The notes under the pieces: model-generated
What the model saw: the letters and a program-made list of their open reading frames with translations, nothing else
What the model was told of the DNA's origin: nothing
Database searches by the model: none
In this document: in pieces, positions 14,830-25,100 of the stretch
Numbering within the stretch: position 1 is the first letter of the stretch
Layout: every line of letters begins with the position of its first letter
IMG/VR virus record: IMGVR_UViG_3300049629_000649
Location: 1-42,450 of that record
From: a virus
Strand: one strand, 5' to 3'
Length of the DNA stretch: 42,450 nucleotides
Position numbers and translations under genes: made by a program

Positions 14830-15456
14830 ATGTTGGATTCTCAATTAATTTTTGAATTAAAAAATAAATATGGAAATATTTATAGTGTAAAAATTAAAGA
14901 TATTATTCTTATCTTTAGAGAATTAACATTCAAGGAACATAGTAAAATTCTCTCATATAGAGATTTAAATGACTTTTCTTCTGCTGATCTTGAAGATATA
15001 ATTCTTGAATATACAATTGTTTTTCCAGAGAATTATGATACATTAAAAATTCCTCCCGGCAATGTCACGTCATTGGCAAATGAAATATTAGATATATCTG
15101 GTTTTTCCTCTGCCAAAATTGCTAAACAAACGCTTGACAATAAAAGACTTAATGCAAATGAAGTAAAAAATTTAATGAAAGCCTTTGTTCTAGCTACTAT
15201 AAATACATATTCTCCAGAACAATTAGATGAATGTACATTTTCTCAATTAGCAGAAAAAGTTGCACTCGCAGAGAAGATTATAGAAATCAAACAGGGCATT
15301 AATGGTATAGAACCAACTAATCTAAGACTGCAACTAATTGATCCGGAAGAAGAAGAAGAAAAAGAAAAAGCTAGAGCTGCAAAACATAATCTATCTAAAC
15401 CAACAGGTGCAGCAACGTATGATGACCCAATTGCAAGAAAACTATGGGGTTCATAA
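14830..15456 (+). CDS. Tail assembly chaperone 2
   Basis: A 208-residue protein, ATG 14830, three bases after the TAA that ends chaperone 1 (its stop is doubled). No good ribosome binding site lies within 15 bases, so translation probably depends on coupling to chaperone 1. The first 100 residues repeat the chaperone domain: LIFELKNKYGNIYSVKIKDI, ILIFRELTFKEHSKILSYRD, ADLEDIILEYTIVFP, NVTSLANEILDISGFSS. The helical C-terminal half (about 100-175: VKNLMKAFVLATINTYSPEQ, FSQLAEKVALAEKIIEIKQG) is not in chaperone 1. This corresponds in place to the T extension that binds the tape measure in gpG/gpGT systems. It ends with a charged Glu/Lys stretch and ARKLWGS. A tandem paralogue replacing the frameshift product is the most likely reading. 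Confidence 0.65.
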   Translation: MLDSQLIFELKNKYGNIYSVKIKDIILIFRELTFKEHSKILSYRDLNDFSSADLEDIILEYTIVFPENYDTLKIPPGNVTSLANEILDISGFSSAKIAKQTLDNKRLNANEVKNLMKAFVLATINTYSPEQLDECTFSQLAEKVALAEKIIEIKQGINGIEPTNLRLQLIDPEEEEEKEKARAAKHNLSKPTGAATYDDPIARKLWGS

Positions 15457-15474
15457 CTTAAGTTAGGAGCTTAA

Positions 15475-18400
15475 TTGATACGCGATCCAGGACCAATACA
15501 TAATTTAGGTTACAGCGTAACTTCTCGTGATCTCCCAATTAATGAGGGAGACAAAGAAGGTATTTCTCATAATTCAGGAGTTATTAGTAAAGCTTTAAAT
15601 AGTCATCCAATAATTAGATTTTTTGCAACGACTGCTGCAACAATTGGTGGGACATTTGTCGCTTCAAAATTAACTAAATCTGGTGGAATAAAACTCGCTA
15701 AGCATCTTCAAAAAAGATCTGAAACTTCTCCAATTGCGACTAGATTAATTAAGTCTGTTACAGAAATCAGAAGAGAATTAGATGAACTTCAAGGAGTAGC
15801 TCGTCAGATAGATGGGGACGATCCTTATTCTAAATTAATTTTTCAACAGGATGGCAAATATACTACCGGCTATCAGGGAATGAAAAGTGAAAGATTTGGA
15901 TATAGATTTTTAAATGATCAAGAAAAAAGACAAGCTGGATTTGGTTTAACTAGAGAGCCAGCTGGAGTCTGGTCTTGGAGAGAAGAACTTCAGGTCAGAC
16001 TAGTTAGAGCTGGAAGGAGAATGCCGTATGAATTGCCAGCTCTGTATGGCGCCCAAAGAGGGCTAACAGATCCTATTTTTGGCAGAAGAGAAGAAGGCGA
16101 AAGAAAAGTCAAGTGGTATAATCCAGCAGATGTAATGGCTGATTTTACTAAGCAATCTTTAAGTAATATTGCAACAATGATTCTTCCATTTGAATTTGCT
16201 GGAGCTGCAACGTCTGCTGGCAGATCATCGCTACAAACATTAAGGTATTCACTTAATGATATGGCCAACCTAACACCAAGACAGGCTAAGTTTCATAATG
16301 CATTCGTAGACTTAAGTGAAGTATTATCTGAAGTTGGCCATGACTTTGCAACACTAACTAATAAATTTCTAAAAGTGTCTGCTCAAACTTCTGGCGGATT
16401 TAGTTCTGCAGTTGACGTATATAAGACAGAGGGGCAAAGAGGTTTTGTGCAGAATCTGCATAATCTTCGTCAAGGCATTACCGCCGCAGAGCAGCAAGCA
16501 GTTGCTCGCCAGGCAAGTAGAGATGAAATAAAAAAGGTTAAATTTGAAACCCTTATTAAAGGATTTAAAGGAACCTCTACTGGCCCAAATGGATTAAAGA
16601 CAACAGAAAACTATAATTCAATATTAGATATAGTTCCATCATTTCGTGGAGTTAGAGCAGCTTACGAAGCTGGTGCTAAAGAGTTTAAGCTACTAGGGAA
16701 AGCATATGATGCTATGGAAAATTCTATAGCATTTAATAAAGTTCTTTCTCAAATGACTTCTGTTGATAGAAGCTTTCAGGCAAACACCTTAGAGGGAGCC
16801 ATAAGAAAGATACAGTCACAGCACTCTAGTAGGCTGTCATCATTAGCTACTGGCTTAACGGTTCTTGGTGGAGGTGGACCTGGCGATAAAGCCTTTACTT
16901 CAAGTGACTTCTATAGAGGTAGGCAACAGGACGCATTTAAAGGTGTCTTAACGCAGCAGTTAATTGCAAGAGGAATTGATAAAAAGCAGGCTGGTCAATT
17001 TGTTGATTATCTAAACGTACGTGCACCAAGAAGTAATATGAACGCAAGTAATATTATTACAATTGGTAAAAATAAAATAATTCAAGACGGCGATACCGCA
17101 ATAGATATTGAGGATGATTTTTTTTCTAAAATTCTAAAAAGATATAGAGGAATTAAAGGTGGTAAAACTCTATCAGAAGCTTTGGAAAAATCTGGCTCGC
17201 TAAACAATACACCACAATCTTCAAGTCAAGTATTAAATAATGCAGTCAAAGATGCACGAGATATATTTGCCTCAAGAGAATTCCAAAAAAATCTTAATTT
17301 AAATATCAAAAAAAATTGGAACACATTTTACTCTGATCACCTATCAACAATAGGTGGATCTTTATTAAAACCTAAAAAAGCTCAATATCAAGATTTTGTT
17401 GGCCCATTAACTTTATCGAAGCAAGAATTTTTACAAAGAAAAACAGCAGAAGTTTTGGGTATTAAATTATTAGACGATTCTGGAAGAGAAGTCTCAAATA
17501 ATATAGTTAACAACGCCCTAAGAAAGCAGGGGTTTGATCCAACTAAATTTACAGATTTAAGAGCTTTTTTAATTAAAAATAAACAAATGACGTCAGGTAT
17601 TTTTAATGGTGGTTTTAATTTATTTGGACTACAGCCATTAACAATTGACGAAGCAAGAAATGCAGGAAGATTTAATTATTTAGGCGAGTCAGAAAGAAAA
17701 ACTATAAACGACCTTGCTGTAAGAATGGCAGTTAATGACCCTGTATCAAAATCAATAGGCTTTAGTAAACTTGATGGAGTATATAAAACTAAAGCAGGAG
17801 AAATTCTTGACTTTAGTGCTATTAAAACTACATTTAAAGATACAGCAGACTTTTTTATGGGGCAATTCAAAATACCCGTATTAGGTTTTAATCCATTTGA
17901 TTTATTTGGATATAGATCTTTTGCAGAAATGGCAAAAAGATCTCCAATACAATATGTTTCTTCTAGAAGCGCGCAGCCATTTTTAAATAAAGGTACTTCC
18001 GAGAAAGATTTTTATTTATGGTATAAAACAAAGGGCTCTAGAGGAAAGGTTATGGGTTTTGAAACTGACTCGTTAGCAGACAAAGTTTATGGAGAATCTT
18101 TACCTGGCACATATAGACCTATTCCTACTGCAAGTAGTGATTTACTAACTAGGCAAACACGCCTAGCATCAGGTATGTCAGGGGAGACTACTGATGAAAT
18201 CAATAGAACATCTGGTTCAAGATTTCTAAATAAAATATTAGGTGGGGAACAGCGCGCTCTAAAATTTAAGAGAGCCATGAGTATGGCTCCAGATCAGCCA
18301 AACTCCCTATTTGGATTAGCTAAAAGATTTAGCGGAAGAAAAACTGATATTCAAAATAAATCAGTGATCGCAAAACTAGTTGCTGGAGAAGAAATAGATT

Positions 18401-21400
18401 ACACTATTGGTGGGGCATCTACAAGGATTAAATTAAACTCAAGTACAATGAGAGTCGTAGATAGCTCTGGAAAAGCTATTGATGAATTTAGTCAATCTGA
18501 TATATTAAAAGCTTACGAATCATTAAGAAAACAGTCTTTTCAATATGGTACAAATCCAGTAGTAATGAGGCAGTTAGAGGAGCTCCACCCAGAGTTATTT
18601 ACAATGGGAGGCAAAAGGGTTAGCAGTATGTCTAGCGGCCAAGAAATGGCAGAGTTTGCCCAAGGACTTCTTCGTGGGCAAAAATTGTTGGGCCTTGAAC
18701 TTAAAGGATTAGGTGTAGATCCACAATTTTTAACAACCTCTGGATCTAGATTACAGTATTTACTTAATAATGGAAACTTAAATGCCATTTCTCAAATGTC
18801 TCAAAAGTCTCCAACTATTACAACTAGATTAGATCAATTAAGAAATGAAATATTTAGATACATTTCTCAAGTTAATCAAGTCAAATTAGGAGCTTCAAAT
18901 CAAGGCGAAGTATTCATTCAAATACAAAAAGCAATTGATGATTTGGTAAAAATAGGAAAAATATCTCCATCACAAAGAACTGAAGCACAGGCAGCAGCAC
19001 TTGGAACAATGTTTAACATAAGTGCTTTTACAACATTCAAGCATGGCCTAACGGGGCAACAAAATATGCTCGCGGCAGCAAAGCAAATGCTAACTACAGT
19101 AAGATCAAGCACAGAGACAAAAAGGCTATTAGAACCTTTTTCTAGTGGAAGAATAGCTGAAGTAAATTCTAGTGGAATCCAAACAAAATTTTCTCCAATA
19201 ACAACACCACTAAAAAGAAAGTTTGGAATAGCACAACATCAGACTGATGATTTAACTGTTGATCCATTAGGTACTGGGCAATCTGTTACATTAGTTCCGA
19301 CTTTTGGCACAGTCTTTGGAAATGATCCAATGGGAGCAATTAAAAGCGCGATAGGTCTAACTACATATTCCGATCCTCAATCCTTCTCAACTGGAAGTAT
19401 GCCCATGTCGCACTCAGTTGAAAGATTAAATAGATATTTCGGAACACTAGGAATGCAATTAGATACTTCAGATTTTGGTGGACCACTTTCTTTATATACC
19501 AAAGGAATGATAGGCAAAAGAGTGTTGCCAATATATGCAGCAGGAACAACCGCTCTTACCGTAGACAGAACTTTAGGTGGAATGACCTCAGAAGAGGATG
19601 CAAGAGGCGAAAAAGTATATAGACCATTGGTTCTTGGCCAAGTTGCAAAAGCAGCCGTAGAAGGTCAAGCCTTAATGAGCGGAATAATGCCAGGCGGAAT
19701 GAACTACCAAGACAAGCGTGAGCAGCTAGTTGAAGGAGAAGTGCCAATTCGTCAAGGTAGATTTTGGCCACTTGGAAATACTCCATTTAAAGGTGGAAAG
19801 ATTATGTACCACCGTCCATCTTGGTATCAAAAACTCCAAGGAGGAGCAGGATTTACTTCCGACTTATACGGCAGCCCAATGGAAAAGTTTTTATTCTATA
19901 ATGATATATCACCATTACGACCACTTGATCCTTATAGATTTGAAAGAAAGCACTACGAGGATAGACCGTACCCTGTTACTGGAGAATACTTTAGTGGCCC
20001 ATTTGGGCCATTAACTCCATTCCTAAATATGACTGTTGGGAAAATACTTAAGCCTCAAAAAATGATGCACGAACAAGAGGTTGCTGCCGGCCTTGCATCA
20101 TATGCACCAGCTGGTCAATCAGGAGCCTATGATACTTTGGCATATGCGCCTCAGACACTATCTAGAGTAACATCTGGAGTCTCTGGTTCAATGGGTTTTG
20201 GAGGGGCAGTTCAATCCCCAAGAGGGCAAAGTGGCTATGCGGCTCCAATTGCTAATTATAATACGCAAATGGCTTCAATGGCAGGAGCAATGAATACTGC
20301 AGGAATGGCAACTGCAAATACTATTGGAAATATTAACCAGAGTTACCTTAATGCAGCCTATGGTCCTCCGAAAGTTTCTGGAGTAATGCAGCCACGAGTA
20401 GTTGGAGCAGGAAGTCCACTAAAGCCATCTCATTTGAATTATCAATTAACAGAGTTTGGTTATAAAATGCAAGAAATGGCTGGTATTTATGGATTTGCGT
20501 TCGGTACTTTTAGGGAAAAATTTGGTTTTGGTCAAAGTGATTTTGAGCCACAAAGATCAGTTCTACAGTCAGCACAAAAAGCTTATGGAACAACTAGAGC
20601 TTTCTGGGATCTAAATTTAGGTGGACTTGGTGACGTTCCAATACCTAGTCGAGAGGCAATTGGTAATATTGAATTTTCTGAAATTGTAAGAAGATTCATT
20701 CCAAAAGAAAGAACTGGCGTAGATTATATTAATCCAATTCAAAATCTAATGGGACAACAGTATCCATTTTTGCCAGGGCCAGAATATTATACAGATTTTA
20801 CAAGAGGAGATCCATTTTCTAAAATACAAGAAGGTGAAATAAGACTTCCTGGAGTTGGTTACGAAAGATTTAATAAGCTATATCCAGATCAAACAGGTGA
20901 ATATGGTTTAATTAATCAACTTGATATATTAGGTGATGTAGCCCCATATTCTAAGCAATTTAAAAATGTTAATAGAATGATAGATAAACAGCCGTTAACA
21001 GCAGAAGAAAGAATTAGAGTAGCAGAGATTAGAAATCAAGTTGAACAAACAACTAAAAAATATGAGTTCTCAGATTATAAATATTCAGATATATCTACAC
21101 CGGAAAATATAAAAATGGCAACGACACAGCCATTTAAATTTTCTATGACAAGATTAGGGGAATCTATTGTCCATTCTGATAACTTTTTAATAGCTAAAAC
21201 TATAGGTAAAAGAAGTGCAGTAGAAGATTGGGAAAGAAGAAATGTTTACGGAACAACTTTCCCAGAATGGTCTAGGCCATACGAAAGTTATATAAAACCA
21301 ATGTTAAACAAATCTACACAAGAAAATCCAATAAGTGCCGCAGCCACTTTAGGGTTTGTAGGCAGTATGTTTGGAGCTACACCTGGGGCAAAACTTTTTG

Positions 21401-22146
21401 GTACAACAGCAGGAATAATGGCTGGTGGTGGAAGCTCTATTTTCGGCAACGCCTATGAATTAATTACTGGCGATAGGTTTATTCCTCAAGAGCGTAAAAA
21501 AGAATTAGCTCTTGAAGAATATTCCGATATTCTTAGTTATGTAAAAAATACAAGATTAGCAAATATGTCTAAGCAATCTGGAGATATGGCGTCTGCAAAT
21601 CAATTTAAAATGGCAGCTAAAAGAACTATGTATGGTGCAGATTTATATGGTTCAGATGTTGAAACATTATCATTAGCTGTACCCAAGAGAAAAAGAGAAC
21701 ATTTTAAAGCAATGATCAGTGCCCCAGTATCTGAAAGAGAAAAAATTCTTTCCACTTCTGGAAGACTTGAAAGAAGATTATATGAATCAGCTTGGGGGAT
21801 GAAAGTTGAGAAACGTCCAGAACTAGAAGATTATTTTGCAAGGCATGAGCTACCAGACGCTAGCTGGGAAGGTTGGCATCCAAATACAAATATAGACGCA
21901 GTTAAAATTAAAATGGGCCAATCAATGGGTCTGGAAATGTCCCAAATGGGTTACTATCCACAACAGATAAAAGAAGCAAATTTGGTAAATCCAAGCTACC
22001 CAAATTTTAATTACAATAATGATAGACAAGACGTAGTGTATAAGCTAAGGTCACTGATGTCTGGAATGGGTTTATCTGGTTCTGTAAATGTTTCATCTAA
22101 TCCATTTGGTTCTAATAATTTTAATGTATCTGCGGGAGTGAGATAA
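15475..22146 (+). CDS. Giant tail protein 1, tape measure candidate (2223 residues)
   Basis: The start is TTG 15475: GGAG at 15466-15469 precedes it by 5 bases, a TAA lies directly upstream in frame, and the first in-frame ATG is more than 130 codons inside. The product is mostly helical with many basic residues. A hydrophobic segment lies near residues 44-64 (HPIIRFFATTAATIGGTFVA) and a longer Gly/Ala-rich one at about 1953-1997 (ISAAATLGFVGSMFGATPGA, GTTAGIMAGGGSSIFGNAYE), the type of membrane-active segment expected in tape measure proteins. A Tyr/Pro-rich stretch at about 1490-1525 (YGSPMEKFLFYNDISPLRPL, YEDRPYPVTGEYFSGPFGPL) is distinctive and not tape-measure-like. No hydrolase motif is visible. 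Being directly behind the chaperones is the main support for a tape measure role. By the rule of about 0.15 nm per residue, a full-length helix would span about 330 nm. The next gene overlaps by one base (TAATG). Confidence 0.55.
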   Translation: MIRDPGPIHNLGYSVTSRDLPINEGDKEGISHNSGVISKALNSHPIIRFFATTAATIGGTFVASKLTKSGGIKLAKHLQKRSETSPIATRLIKSVTEIRRELDELQGVARQIDGDDPYSKLIFQQDGKYTTGYQGMKSERFGYRFLNDQEKRQAGFGLTREPAGVWSWREELQVRLVRAGRRMPYELPALYGAQRGLTDPIFGRREEGERKVKWYNPADVMADFTKQSLSNIATMILPFEFAGAATSAGRSSLQTLRYSLNDMANLTPRQAKFHNAFVDLSEVLSEVGHDFATLTNKFLKVSAQTSGGFSSAVDVYKTEGQRGFVQNLHNLRQGITAAEQQAVARQASRDEIKKVKFETLIKGFKGTSTGPNGLKTTENYNSILDIVPSFRGVRAAYEAGAKEFKLLGKAYDAMENSIAFNKVLSQMTSVDRSFQANTLEGAIRKIQSQHSSRLSSLATGLTVLGGGGPGDKAFTSSDFYRGRQQDAFKGVLTQQLIARGIDKKQAGQFVDYLNVRAPRSNMNASNIITIGKNKIIQDGDTAIDIEDDFFSKILKRYRGIKGGKTLSEALEKSGSLNNTPQSSSQVLNNAVKDARDIFASREFQKNLNLNIKKNWNTFYSDHLSTIGGSLLKPKKAQYQDFVGPLTLSKQEFLQRKTAEVLGIKLLDDSGREVSNNIVNNALRKQGFDPTKFTDLRAFLIKNKQMTSGIFNGGFNLFGLQPLTIDEARNAGRFNYLGESERKTINDLAVRMAVNDPVSKSIGFSKLDGVYKTKAGEILDFSAIKTTFKDTADFFMGQFKIPVLGFNPFDLFGYRSFAEMAKRSPIQYVSSRSAQPFLNKGTSEKDFYLWYKTKGSRGKVMGFETDSLADKVYGESLPGTYRPIPTASSDLLTRQTRLASGMSGETTDEINRTSGSRFLNKILGGEQRALKFKRAMSMAPDQPNSLFGLAKRFSGRKTDIQNKSVIAKLVAGEEIDYTIGGASTRIKLNSSTMRVVDSSGKAIDEFSQSDILKAYESLRKQSFQYGTNPVVMRQLEELHPELFTMGGKRVSSMSSGQEMAEFAQGLLRGQKLLGLELKGLGVDPQFLTTSGSRLQYLLNNGNLNAISQMSQKSPTITTRLDQLRNEIFRYISQVNQVKLGASNQGEVFIQIQKAIDDLVKIGKISPSQRTEAQAAALGTMFNISAFTTFKHGLTGQQNMLAAAKQMLTTVRSSTETKRLLEPFSSGRIAEVNSSGIQTKFSPITTPLKRKFGIAQHQTDDLTVDPLGTGQSVTLVPTFGTVFGNDPMGAIKSAIGLTTYSDPQSFSTGSMPMSHSVERLNRYFGTLGMQLDTSDFGGPLSLYTKGMIGKRVLPIYAAGTTALTVDRTLGGMTSEEDARGEKVYRPLVLGQVAKAAVEGQALMSGIMPGGMNYQDKREQLVEGEVPIRQGRFWPLGNTPFKGGKIMYHRPSWYQKLQGGAGFTSDLYGSPMEKFLFYNDISPLRPLDPYRFERKHYEDRPYPVTGEYFSGPFGPLTPFLNMTVGKILKPQKMMHEQEVAAGLASYAPAGQSGAYDTLAYAPQTLSRVTSGVSGSMGFGGAVQSPRGQSGYAAPIANYNTQMASMAGAMNTAGMATANTIGNINQSYLNAAYGPPKVSGVMQPRVVGAGSPLKPSHLNYQLTEFGYKMQEMAGIYGFAFGTFREKFGFGQSDFEPQRSVLQSAQKAYGTTRAFWDLNLGGLGDVPIPSREAIGNIEFSEIVRRFIPKERTGVDYINPIQNLMGQQYPFLPGPEYYTDFTRGDPFSKIQEGEIRLPGVGYERFNKLYPDQTGEYGLINQLDILGDVAPYSKQFKNVNRMIDKQPLTAEERIRVAEIRNQVEQTTKKYEFSDYKYSDISTPENIKMATTQPFKFSMTRLGESIVHSDNFLIAKTIGKRSAVEDWERRNVYGTTFPEWSRPYESYIKPMLNKSTQENPISAAATLGFVGSMFGATPGAKLFGTTAGIMAGGGSSIFGNAYELITGDRFIPQERKKELALEEYSDILSYVKNTRLANMSKQSGDMASANQFKMAAKRTMYGADLYGSDVETLSLAVPKRKREHFKAMISAPVSEREKILSTSGRLERRLYESAWGMKVEKRPELEDYFARHELPDASWEGWHPNTNIDAVKIKMGQSMGLEMSQMGYYPQQIKEANLVNPSYPNFNYNNDRQDVVYKLRSLMSGMGLSGSVNVSSNPFGSNNFNVSAGVR

Positions 22147-25100
22147 TGCCCAATCCAATTAGTTATCATAAATCAAATTTTGATTTTGGTGTATATAAGA
22201 CAACAGCAGAAAAAGTTATGGCAGCAAGAGCTGCGTTAAGAAAAACTGTATATGGATTAGGTAAAGTTATTGAAGTTGTTCCAGATGGTGACAATATTAA
22301 ATATGTCATATCAGGAACCGGAGAAGAATTTGACTCTATGGCTCCAGCTATAGGTAGGGCATCAACTTTATTTGTTACTCAAAATTTATCTGTAACAGAC
22401 CCTATGATAGGTAATAAAGTTTCTGGTTTAGGAGCGATTCTAAAAGATATAACTAATAAAAATTATACAGCCAATCAGATAAAGGCATTAGAGGCTGCAG
22501 GAATTGATATACCAAACCTACGTGATTTAAAAATGGACATTCAAATAATGTCAGGTGGCAAAGGTGATGCTAAAAGCATAGTTAAGAGACTTAAGACCCT
22601 TAGGGAAAGGGGCGAAATACATGGAATATCTGTAATGGACGACCAGGGGGCAAGAGTTCTTAATTTTAGAATGGGAGGAAAATCTCTAACAGCTTTACAG
22701 TCCCACTTACTGCTCTCTGTCTCTGGGCATAACTTAGCAGATCCGGATGTATTTAATAAAATATTTAAAGATGGAGATTCAAATGTTCTTGGTGATAAAT
22801 TATTAAAACTATCTAAAAGAGTAAGAACATTAACATCAGAAAGAGAAGTAGCAGTAGCTGGAGCAGATCTTTCATCTATTCTAGGCGGAAAAACTTTAAA
22901 ACAAAGTTCTTTCATTAGCGACTTTCAGTATGAGATAATGAAAAAATTTGCGCACGAAAAAGTAAATGGTGGAGAATATAAATTTGGATCTAGTGTACTC
23001 AGAAGGAGTTCTAGAGTCTCAGAGGAGTCATTAAGGAGTATGGCCGCTTATAAGGGCTTAAAAGTTGAAGACTATATAGGTACATATATTGGCAGATTAA
23101 GTAATGATCAAAGCACTCTTCTAGCTGAAGCAATTAATAGCTATAGCCCCGGAAAAGGTGTTGGCGGAAAAAATATTAAAAATTTAGCAGATCATGTAAA
23201 AAGATACATTGAAGGTTCAAGTGTAAGTACTGCTGCTAAAGAAAATATATTAAAACAATTTAATGATGGAGCATCAAGTGCAAAAAGCGCAGTTGACGGA
23301 AGTTCATTACTTAATTCAAGATTTCTAACTTCTTACAAAAAAGAACTAAAGTCTAGGATGCAAGGCCTTAAGGCAACAATTGACAATATGGGTCTTCCCG
23401 CAGATCAAAGAGAAATTGCAAGAAATGAGTTTAATAATTTAAAAAATATTTTTGATCAAATAAAAGGTTCAAATTTAGATGACATAATTGGTAGAGGTTA
23501 TGTAGCTGGAATCGGAGATATAAAATCATCATTTACAGTGGGTAGAGACGCATTTAATGTTTCGGTAGATATTGTTAAGGATGTTAAATCTGTAGAAAAA
23601 ATGATACAAAAAGAATTAAAAAGATTAGAAGGCTTCCAAACAATTGGCTCCATAACATCAACTCAACAAAAAGCAATGGCTATGTTATCTGGAAGACTGC
23701 AGCGAATAAAAACAGCTGCCTCAGCTAAAGATGAAATTGCAGCAGAACAAGAAATAAGAAAACTAGATAGGTACTTTAAGAAAGAGCTTGGGCGTAATGA
23801 AGGAACAGTTAAAACAGTTAAGCCTTTAAAAAATTTAGCAGCCATACTTAGCACAGAAGATATTAAGACTGAATCAGGGCTTGCTAGAGGAGTTGATCAA
23901 GTCTTACTGGCAGGTTTTGGCCATCCAAGAAATGAAGTTTTTCTAGATCCAATTTCTGCAGCAGTACATTCAGATATATTTTCTGATGAAGCTACTTTAA
24001 GCGCAATGAGAAATAGAGGGATAACTAAGCTTAATGAATTAGAGGACGTATTACGAGCAAATATTCTTCCACAAAGATTAAAGAAAACACTAGAACAGAT
24101 GGTAGATCAAGATATAGAAGCTCTACCGAATGAATTAAGAGCTTCTAGGCTTCGCGCTAAACAATTAGCTCAATCAATTTTGGAATTACATCAAAGTGGC
24201 GTTGGGCCAATGGAAAGTCCCAAAATGATGAATATGCTAGTGAAGCTATATTCAACGCAAGTACTCAGGGAAAGAGATGGAATAATTCAACCAGTAATTC
24301 CTGAAGCTATGCGATTCTCAGTAAGTACCGAAGCAAGAATTCCGGGAGATAAAAGAGTATTAGGAAAAGGCTTTACTGGTCAGGGATCTCCAGTTAAAAA
24401 CTTGTATACAGATTATATTGATGAATCTGGCAATGCGAAGCAACTATCAGAAGAACTTGTATCTTTTAGAATAAAAGGTAAAACAATGCTTTTTGGCGGA
24501 GAAGCTGTTGGAAGAATTAAAGACGCATTAGGTGGATTCGACTTAGACGACAAAGGAATCATCAAGATGATTCGCTACCAGGATGATAAGGGTAGAAGTA
24601 GGGTTGGATTTAATATGATACGTCAGCCTACAGCTATAGAGGAAAGATTATTTGCTAGGGCATATTTTGATGAGGATACTCTTACTGGCATGTTTAAAAA
24701 GCAAGATTATTTTAAATCAGCAGCAGAAGATATAAAATACGGAATTAGAAAAATGGTAGATGTAGAATCGTCAGATTTTGATAATGTGTTTTTACGTGGC
24801 CAAACAGCAACATCTAGAGAAGCACAGCGCGCCGCTGTTTTAGCATTAGAAAATGTTATATATGGTGGCCAATCTCTTGACAAAGCTTTTCAAGATTTTG
24901 GATTCGCCGGGATTAGTACTGGCAATGTGTTAACTAGAACAGAAGATATAGCCAAAAGAAGAAGAAGCTTAATCGAAAGTACAATAGATACAGTATATCG
25001 CCAAATGGAATCTGCAGGATCTACAACAGTAGTCAATCTAACAAACGCTGATAAAATAAGAATTGCAAGAGAAGGAATGGGCTCATTAGTTACAACTAGC

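Noticed and set aside
14800-14830. Programmed frameshift between the two chaperone genes
   Set aside because: Both genes are in one frame and separated by two stop codons; no slippery heptamer is visible at the junction.
15345-15375. A-rich Glu/Lys codon run in chaperone 2 as frameshift site into the giant gene
   Set aside because: Chaperone 2 and the giant gene share a frame, so a shift would not fuse them; the run simply encodes an acidic-basic stretch.
17118-17315. T8 (17118-17125) and A8 (17308-17315) runs in giant protein 1 as slippage sites
   Set aside because: Runs of A or T of this length are expected by chance in a long AT-rich gene, unlike the G8 run in the hydrolase gene.
19730-20014. 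94-codon + strand frame inside giant protein 1
   Set aside because: It overlaps the long gene completely in another frame and its product looks random in composition.
22371-22379. TTTGTTACT inside giant protein 2 as a third copy of the intergenic motif
   Set aside because: It is coding sequence (Phe-Val-Thr) and lacks the following TAT; best explained by chance.
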